Source: Okeania sp. KiyG1 (GTDB lineage Bacteria > Cyanobacteriota > Cyanobacteriia > Cyanobacteriales > Microcoleaceae). Taken from it: DNA of 64,000 bases. The notes beneath the pieces were generated by a model that was not told the origin of the DNA, did no database searches, and worked only from the letters and a program-made list of their open reading frames with translations. The first letter of the stretch is position 1; every line of letters begins with the position of its first letter. Of this stretch, positions 58,320 to 64,000 are shown piece by piece. The position numbers were made by a program, and so were the translations under genes. The stretch covers positions 1 to 64,000 of the forward strand of contig NZ_BLZO01000064.1 of the NCBI RefSeq assembly GCF_014132355.1, in the 5' to 3' direction.

Positions 58320-59416
58320 CTATGTGGGTGGGGAGTTGTCGCCTTTGATTATTTCTAAAATTTGGCGATGTGGTAGTTTGGCAGCGATCGCACTACTAGC
58401 TGCTCTTACCTTTTTGATCGGACATCCGACTGAGGAGACTACTGCTTTGCCCTTTTTGTACAAAGGTTTACCGTTTTTCCCTTTCTTATGCCAGCAGTAG
58501 TTCCAATACCAGTGTTTAGGATTGTATTGAGAACGTTGACCTTCTTTGACACGGGGATATTCAACAACTCCAGTCTTTGTTTCGATTAATTTTGTGTATT
58601 TATGAAGCCATCCACTGCCCCCAACTGGTTTGTTGGGAGATTTTTCTATAGAGTACTCAGTAGAAACCCTAGAGTCTTTGTTTGGTAAAGTTTTCAGAAG
58701 TTGAGCTTTTTCACAATTAATTGGACTATCAGATAATTGGCCAACAGATGTGGATTTGTTGTTTTTCTACTGCCCCCAACTGGTTTGTTGGGAGATTTTT
58801 CTATAGAGTACTCAGTAGAAACCCTAGAGTCTTTGTTTGGTAAAGTTTTCAGAAGTTGAGCTTTTTCACAATTAATTGGACTATCAGATAATTGGCCAAC
58901 AGATGTGGATTTGTTGTTTTTCTACTGCCCCCAACTGGTTTGTTGGGAGATTTTTCTATAGAGTACTCAGTAGAAACCCTAGAGTCCTGATTAAGTCTGG
59001 TTTGTAGAGTTTCAGATTTTTTGTTTTGGTAGGCCATCTTGAATTAGGCCAGGGATTGTTGATTGATTGAGGCATTCACTGTTTTCTGCTGGTTTGGACT
59101 GTGACAGTTCCCTAGAGTCCTCTGTGGAACCGCTACAATCCTGATGGTGGGTGACTCGTAGGTTTTGAGAAATTGCCTCTGGTTTCGTAGTTACACTTTC
59201 ACTGGATTCCTGGCCATTGTTAAGCAAGCTTGAAAGTTCCTCTAGAGTAAGACTAAAGGGATGGGTTGTTATATGGCCTTCGGGTAGATGCTCGTCACCG
59301 GAAAAGGTGTTATAAGATTTGGTAACGCTATCACTCATACATTGTTGTGATTCTGTTTCTGTCGTGTTGTCGGAATTGTTGTTGACGTTGGTATTGTTAA
59401 TAAAATGTGGATTCAT
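58320..59416 (-). pseudogene. Ser/Thr-rich protein with basic C-terminal domain, disrupted by a 155-bp tandem duplication
   Basis: The N-terminal frame (59416: 134 residues, very rich in Ser, Thr, Asn, Glu) shifts near 59015. The next frame continues SETLQTRLNQDSRVSTEYSI then EKSPNKPVGGS. After the repeats, the same junction GGS leads into a basic domain, WLHKYTKLIETKTGVVEYPR ... YNPKHWYWNYCWHKKGKNGK ... to a stop at 58320. Deleting the extra repeat units would restore a continuous protein. The WYWNYCWHKKGKNGKPL motif resembles the YWYY...KG motif of the IS accessory proteins, possibly a nucleic-acid-binding element. Function unknown. Confidence 0.55.
58615..58988. repeat. 155-bp tandem repeat, about 2.4 copies
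   Basis: Units begin at CTGCCCCCAACTGG at 58615, 58770 and 58925. The first two are complete and essentially identical, and the third runs for about 64 bp before diverging. Because 155 is not a multiple of three, each extra copy changes the reading frame of the gene it lies in. The high identity implies recent duplication or an assembly artefact. Confidence 0.85.
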
Positions 59417-59510
59417 TTGACTTTGGCACTCCTGTTAATAATTAACAATTAGTAATTAACAATTAATAATTATTTTTTTGTTGTTGATTTGATGATTGCG
59501 ATTAAGATTT

Positions 59511-59820
59511 TTATGACTTCAATACAGTCTTGATTAATTGATTTAAAACCTTTTTATTAATGTAATCAGCTTGATGTAATAGCTCTAACCAATATTGCGT
59601 TTCGTTAGCTTCTTTGATGGCAATCCGCAGTTGATGCACAAAGTCAGCACGGCTTTCCGCATATTCAGATTCACGCACTAAAGCACCAATTGCTGTACCA
59701 CTCCGAAGTATTTGTTTTGATAAAACATACTCTTTTTATCCTGGTTTAGATATTGTGATAACTTAACTATTCGTAGTGCAAATTTGAAAGATTTGTTTTG
59801 GATTACATTATTTTTTCCAT
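59511..59820 (-). pseudogene. Four-helix bundle protein (IVS/TIGR02436 type), two frameshifts
   Basis: ATG 59820 begins MEK, then with one extra A at 59811-59816 continues NNVIQNKSFKFALRIVKLSQ. With a second extra A at 59733-59737 it continues EYVLSKQILRSGTAIGALVR, ESEYAESRADFVHQLRIAIK and EANETQYWLELLHQADYINK to a stop at 59511. These are the standard motifs of the small four-helix bundle family (also found as 23S rRNA intervening-sequence proteins). Both breaks are homopolymer shortfalls, so the gene is probably intact. Its cellular function is not known. Confidence 0.75.
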
Positions 59821-59869
59821 GATTTTTAATTCCTAATTATTAATTATTAATTGTTAATTATTAATTGTT
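59821..59869. repeat. AT-rich TTAATTATTAATTGTT repeats flanking the four-helix bundle gene (also 59431-59475)
   Basis: Runs of (TAATTA/TTAATAATTAACAATTAGTAA) occur on both sides of the four-helix bundle gene in roughly inverted arrangement. Such simple repeats are common between cyanobacterial genes. Their low melting stability could also suit a replication origin, but no iterons or DnaA-like boxes are evident. Confidence 0.4.
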
Positions 59870-62800
59870 TTAGAAAGGTATTAAGTCTTCTTGTGTTGCC
59901 GTCTGTTCAGCATTTTGGGAAATAAAGTCTTGCCAACACGCTGTCGCTGCTTTTTCGATGGTGTCGTAGTATGGTCCGAAAACGTTGGGACTGACGTACC
60001 ATTTGCCAAATCCTGCTTTGTTTTTGCTTTTATTGCAAAGGTTGATTTTCCCGCATTTCTGCGTTCCGTTCCAAACTATGTAAGTCTCACTACGGTTAAA
60101 CATTGATGTGTCTTTGAGCCAATGTAGTCTTTCAGGATGTTCTTCTGTATTGGTCTGTGACTGTTCTGTGGTTGTGGATGTGTTCAACTCATCAGAAGTT
60201 TGACTATCAGTAATATCTAAGTAGGCAGCATTATTTAATAAGTCTTGCCAAGTGATAGTATCATTGTTTTTGTGGCTGTCTTTAATTGTTTGCTCCAAAA
60301 CGCTATGGTCAATATAATTATTGATATTAACCTCTTTACCTGTTTCTAAGTCATAACAGACTCGATCTATATCAATACCATATAGTTCTTTCATTTTGTC
60401 GTTCAACTTGACAGTAGGGAAAAGTGTGGAAGTATTATCATCAAAGGTTTTCATTGAACAGGGATAGAGGTTTTCAGACCCACGGTAAAACCAAAGTACG
60501 TTTCCAGAGCGAGAGGTACGGATGCTCTCTAACCCATCAAATACAGCAGTCATTTGGTCGAGCAGGTCTAATGGTAATGGTGAGTTTTCACCTATTTGCT
60601 CTGCGTTATTTTCAGGCTTTTCCTTATTAGGGATAAAATCAAACCGAATTACCCATGCTATTTGTTGGTCGTTACCATCAAAGAATTTGTTGATGAATTC
60701 TGCGCGTGATAGTTCTGGAAAACCTTCTGCTGCTAAGTCAGAAGTGGGTATATCGGCTAATTTTTCTTGGTAAGGTTGATGGGTGAGTTTGATGTAACCA
60801 ACTTGCTTACCACCAACTCGATAGCTTTTCGTTAGTGCAGGGTAGAGAAACTCTCCCGGTCTGGCATTCCAGTCATTAAGGAAGCGTTTGGCGTAGCTAT
60901 CTTTCCACATCCTCCGCGTGACTGTTTTTTGTTCTGATAGTAGCTGTGGTAGGGTTAAACCGAAGCTGATACTTTTGCCATTTACTTGATAGTTTAATTC
61001 CTCTACTGGAGGCTTTTTTGTCATTTTTTGCTCACTGCTAGATTCCTGTTCAGAGGTTTGAAGATCAGAGCGTTCGGTTGTTGGTGTGATGACGACTGGT
61101 TTGAGGTGATAGAACTTATAGGGGATATTAAGATTTACTAAAAATGCTTCTAGGTCGAAGTTATATTTAGCCAGTTCACCAATTAATTTTTGTTCTATTT
61201 CTAGTTCGTTTTCCTCGTTGTGGTGGATGCTACCTACTTTTGTACCGTAATGCCATGCAGTGAGGTCTACCTCATCATGGCTTACCGTAAAACCTTCGAG
61301 CTTTTCGAGTTTTACTTTGATGGCATCCATCCAGGTCAGGTCTTCCCAGATTAGGTCTTCGTTGTCATCAGGAAAGCTAGAAGCAGTAGTATTTTCAACG
61401 ACTTCTGAGTTTTCTTTGTTGGTATTAGTGTTGTTAACAGTAGTTGCTGCTATCAGACCGCCAAATTTCAGTGCAGCAAAGTTTTCTGCTGTGGGTTCAT
61501 CGCTTAATGCTTCAGTGTGAAGGCTGTCATTTTTAGCTGTCTGTTGAGCTGCAATATAACGGAGCAAACCAATGTTTACTTGTTCTGGCACATTATCCCC
61601 GTGGTCTAAGGAGTTCAGCCATTGAATAGTGGCTACTTGTCCATTGACTAACTGTAGTACTCCTTGTAGTCCGCGTCCCTCTTTCCAAGTGGGAGCGACG
61701 ACGCATCCAGGGATAAAGATGGCTGGATTACTTTTGCCAATATGCTCGAATGGGTCTAGTTCAAAGCAATTATCAAGTGATGCGAATTCTATCGATTCAA
61801 TTAAACCTTTGATGTCGATTCCGTAGGAGATTTTGAGGTTTGCTATTAAGCCTTCTTCTGCTACTAATTTATTTGGATTTAGTTCGACAGAACCTAGTCT
61901 GTATTTCTGTTGATAGAAGGTTAATTTGTTGTTGTTTTTTTGAATGTTTAAGTCGGTTTGGTATGATTGGATTGCTGAAAATAATGTGTCTAATTCTTCT
62001 TTTGTTGATTCAATTGTCTGACTGCCATTATTGTTAGGGTTTTTGGGAGAGGGAGTCGGAGTAATGGAGCCTCCATTATTAGTGTCATTATCATCAGTTT
62101 GTTCGGGGTCCTTTTCAAATATTTTTTGATGTTTATGGCGTATAGTTTCTGTCAATTCGTTCCAGGGTGGAGTTGATTCTACAAGTTTATTGAGTAGATT
62201 ATTGGCAGTTTCCAAGTCTTGTTCATTCCAGGTTTCTTTAATTAGTAATTCTTTGATGGGTTCCGAAGTGATGATGTAATTTTCTATTTCAATTGATTGT
62301 TCACCTTTGATAATATCAATGGTTAGTTGATTGAGTAGAAATGAATATTGTTCTAATAGATTATTAATCAACTCTTCGTCTGGTTTGATTTCTAAATCAT
62401 TAACTTTGACGGAGCCTAAGTAATTTTCTAACCATTCTTTACCGTTGTAAGCTTTAAATATTTCTCCTTGACGGATGACGATGAAATTCAAATGATTAGA
62501 GAGGCAGTGGAGTGCATTTTGGAGAGTGTCTAGATGGTTCAATTCTTGTTCTAAACTACTTACTCCTGTTAGATAATCACGATAATTACCTAGCTTTTGT
62601 TTTTCGATGTCTTCGATTAAAGTACCTATGTCGATGCTGTACAAGTCTTCGAGTAGGTGGTATTCGCGTTCTGGAATTTCTAACGTATCATTGCTTTTGA
62701 GAAAGATTGTGCCTAATTGATTTTCTCCCGACAGGATATGAGCTGTGTTTGAGTTTTCTTCCCTAGTTATTTTAAGTAAGTCCGTGTCGTAACTGTTAAT

Positions 62801-64000
62801 GGTGTCCATCAACAATTCAAGGTTGTCAATGATAGGGCAGTCAAACCACCAAGTTGCTCTTTCGATCGCTTCTTCTATCGTCTTGACATCGTTGATAAAT
62901 CGGGTTTCGTGGGAGACTAGGAAGGGGAAGGTTTTCCCATGTTCTGTGTGAGAAATATCAGTTACTTTTACCCAATTACTACTGTTTTGTGTGTCTGATG
63001 AGTAGATAAATATTTGATTATTATCTATGGTTTTTATTACCCAATTTTCTAATAGTAATGGTGTGATTCTTTCTGTGAGTGTTAATGTTTTTTCTACTTC
63101 TTTGGGGTCAACTTCAACTTCAACCTGTGTAGATTCGTTTTTTGTTGGTAACTTTACTTCTCCAAACTGAGAAAATACTTGTCTAAATTTCTCTATATTT
63201 TCTCCCCAATAGACTAGACAATGTGACTGACGTGCGGGTAGTTTTGGTTGGTAATTAACGTCTAGGAATTTAATCCTTCCTTTCCAAAAACAGATGGGTT
63301 GATTCCACAGTGGTTTAAACCATTTAGTATCTGTTGATGCTGGCAAGAGAGCGATCGCTTCTGTGACGTTACTGTCATTAACTTCTGAAATCAGTTTCTC
63401 TATCCATTTACCAGGACAGCTATAGGGTGGGTTGATGAATACTTTCCCAAACCATACACAAGCAAGTCCATCTTCTCTTATGGTTTTGTGGTATTTTGCT
63501 GGTATGTGTTTTCCGTCGTCAGAACAGGGGTCTAGGTCTATTTTTCCTAACACAAGTTCTACTAATTCAACAATCTCTGGTGGTGTGTACCAACAGTCTG
63601 AGGATTTTGGTTTAGCTGTTTCTATTTTTGAAGAATTGGATATTGGTGGCTCTTTTTTTACTAAACCTGTTAAGATTTCAGCAAACTCATGAACATCTCC
63701 CGAATAGTAAACTTTTTCATACCCAGGACGAAAATACCAATAACTACCGTCGTTATAGCCTACTTCAATACTTTCTTGATTTGGGATATAAGAAGTGCCC
63801 AACTTACCTACAGTACAGCTTGAATGACTTTTGACAAACTTACCTCCTACTTTTTCTGGCACATTGTACAATCTCTGTAGAATGGCTTCTACTGCATCGG
63901 GTTTACCTGCTTTGAATTCTTCCCAGATAGCCTCCGCAAATAGTTTAGTAGAGTTATCTGGTTGAATCCAGTTTCCTGAGTTGGTTTTTTGTTTAAACTT
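59870..64000 (-). CDS. Phage-type N6-adenine DNA methyltransferase with C-terminal ASCH-like domain (5' end off window)
   Basis: The frame is open to the window edge (residues such as NWIQPDNSTKLFAEAIWEEF precede position 63871), so the start is outside. Near residue 100 of the visible part, CWYTPPEIVELVELVLGKID, LDPCSD and VFINPPYSCPGKWIEKL match the phage/plasmid Dam family, with NPPY the catalytic motif. Then comes a long region with three or more related segments, each with a CYDLETG/YSIDIGTLIEDIE-like helix. Near the end an ASCH-like segment reads LSEQKTVTRRMWKDSYAKRF. At more than 1375 residues it is several times longer than an ordinary Dam_phage protein, so it is a multidomain fusion, probably protecting or marking plasmid DNA. 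Confidence 0.8.
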   Translation of the reverse strand, partial: KFKQKTNSGNWIQPDNSTKLFAEAIWEEFKAGKPDAVEAILQRLYNVPEKVGGKFVKSHSSCTVGKLGTSYIPNQESIEVGYNDGSYWYFRPGYEKVYYSGDVHEFAEILTGLVKKEPPISNSSKIETAKPKSSDCWYTPPEIVELVELVLGKIDLDPCSDDGKHIPAKYHKTIREDGLACVWFGKVFINPPYSCPGKWIEKLISEVNDSNVTEAIALLPASTDTKWFKPLWNQPICFWKGRIKFLDVNYQPKLPARQSHCLVYWGENIEKFRQVFSQFGEVKLPTKNESTQVEVEVDPKEVEKTLTLTERITPLLLENWVIKTIDNNQIFIYSSDTQNSSNWVKVTDISHTEHGKTFPFLVSHETRFINDVKTIEEAIERATWWFDCPIIDNLELLMDTINSYDTDLLKITREENSNTAHILSGENQLGTIFLKSNDTLEIPEREYHLLEDLYSIDIGTLIEDIEKQKLGNYRDYLTGVSSLEQELNHLDTLQNALHCLSNHLNFIVIRQGEIFKAYNGKEWLENYLGSVKVNDLEIKPDEELINNLLEQYSFLLNQLTIDIIKGEQSIEIENYIITSEPIKELLIKETWNEQDLETANNLLNKLVESTPPWNELTETIRHKHQKIFEKDPEQTDDNDTNNGGSITPTPSPKNPNNNGSQTIESTKEELDTLFSAIQSYQTDLNIQKNNNKLTFYQQKYRLGSVELNPNKLVAEEGLIANLKISYGIDIKGLIESIEFASLDNCFELDPFEHIGKSNPAIFIPGCVVAPTWKEGRGLQGVLQLVNGQVATIQWLNSLDHGDNVPEQVNIGLLRYIAAQQTAKNDSLHTEALSDEPTAENFAALKFGGLIAATTVNNTNTNKENSEVVENTTASSFPDDNEDLIWEDLTWMDAIKVKLEKLEGFTVSHDEVDLTAWHYGTKVGSIHHNEENELEIEQKLIGELAKYNFDLEAFLVNLNIPYKFYHLKPVVITPTTERSDLQTSEQESSSEQKMTKKPPVEELNYQVNGKSISFGLTLPQLLSEQKTVTRRMWKDSYAKRFLNDWNARPGEFLYPALTKSYRVGGKQVGYIKLTHQPYQEKLADIPTSDLAAEGFPELSRAEFINKFFDGNDQQIAWVIRFDFIPNKEKPENNAEQIGENSPLPLDLLDQMTAVFDGLESIRTSRSGNVLWFYRGSENLYPCSMKTFDDNTSTLFPTVKLNDKMKELYGIDIDRVCYDLETGKEVNINNYIDHSVLEQTIKDSHKNNDTITWQDLLNNAAYLDITDSQTSDELNTSTTTEQSQTNTEEHPERLHWLKDTSMFNRSETYIVWNGTQKCGKINLCNKSKNKAGFGKWYVSPNVFGPYYDTIEKAATACWQDFISQNAEQTATQEDLIPF

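Noticed and set aside
58309-58500. Plus-strand 63-codon ORF
   Set aside because: It is the antisense shadow of the basic C-terminal domain encoded on the minus strand (58320 onward), which has a coherent protein pattern.
58615-58988. CRISPR array
   Set aside because: The repeats are directly adjacent 155-bp units without unique spacers, so this is a tandem duplication.

Overview
The window is cyanobacterial DNA. It is AT-rich, it carries the HIP1 octamer GCGATCGC many times (for example near 1984, 2008, 5650, 9719, 48685 and 57379), it has heptamer tandem repeats, and its insertion sequences, TnpB element and natural-product enzymes are of cyanobacterial type. The right-hand 25 kb reads as the backbone of a large plasmid or other accessory replicon rather than core chromosome: primase/helicase replication genes, a phage-type adenine methyltransferase, a VapBC-like pair, a BRO antirepressor and many transposons.

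Layout. (1) 1-2487: an IS copy, fragments of two other ISs, a strong HIP1 hairpin. (2) 29411-2488, all on the minus strand: a compact PKS/NRPS operon. In transcription order it holds a small Nif11-like peptide gene, a halogenase-like domain fused to a fatty acyl-AMP ligase (FAAL), a SyrB2/HctB-like halogenase fused to an ACP, a PKS (KS-AT-ACP-aminotransferase-methyltransferase-C), a DUF6817-like protein, a TauD-type hydroxylase, a second halogenase-like enzyme, and three NRPS genes (C*-A(Asp)-T-E-C; A-T; C-A(Tyr/Phe)-T-TE). (3) 30145-32216: an IS4-like element with a 9-bp target duplication, itself split by an ISAzo13-type IS. (4) 32463-37865, plus strand: a third halogenase-like enzyme, a small unknown protein and a ProcM-like class II lanthipeptide synthetase. 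(5) 38044-50986: mobile DNA (IS remnants, IS4-like element, IS605/TnpB, a Tn552/Tn5053-like transposon, an IS with an accessory ORF) with stranded genes between. (6) 51000-64000: plasmid backbone.

How the genes could work together (inference): the FAAL activates a fatty acid and loads it on the ACP of the Hal-ACP protein. Up to three enzymes whose iron site lacks the usual carboxylate ligand (HxG or HxA instead of HxD/E), plus a fourth in the plus-strand block, could halogenate the chain or the peptide. The PKS adds a malonyl unit and the aminotransferase makes a beta-amino acyl chain. Three NRPS modules then add Asp (epimerised by the E domain, probably beta-hydroxylated by the TauD enzyme), an unassigned residue and Tyr or Phe, and a thioesterase releases a small beta-amino lipotripeptide. 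The main discovery lead is this set of four predicted carboxylate-less Fe(II)/2OG enzymes in one locus, three of them resembling the free-standing indole-alkaloid halogenase WelO5 and one of those fused to a FAAL.

Caveat: about eleven reading frames are broken by exactly one missing base in a short homopolymer, in biosynthetic, transposon and plasmid genes alike. That pattern looks like uncorrected long-read sequencing error, so several 'pseudogenes' listed here are probably intact in the organism.
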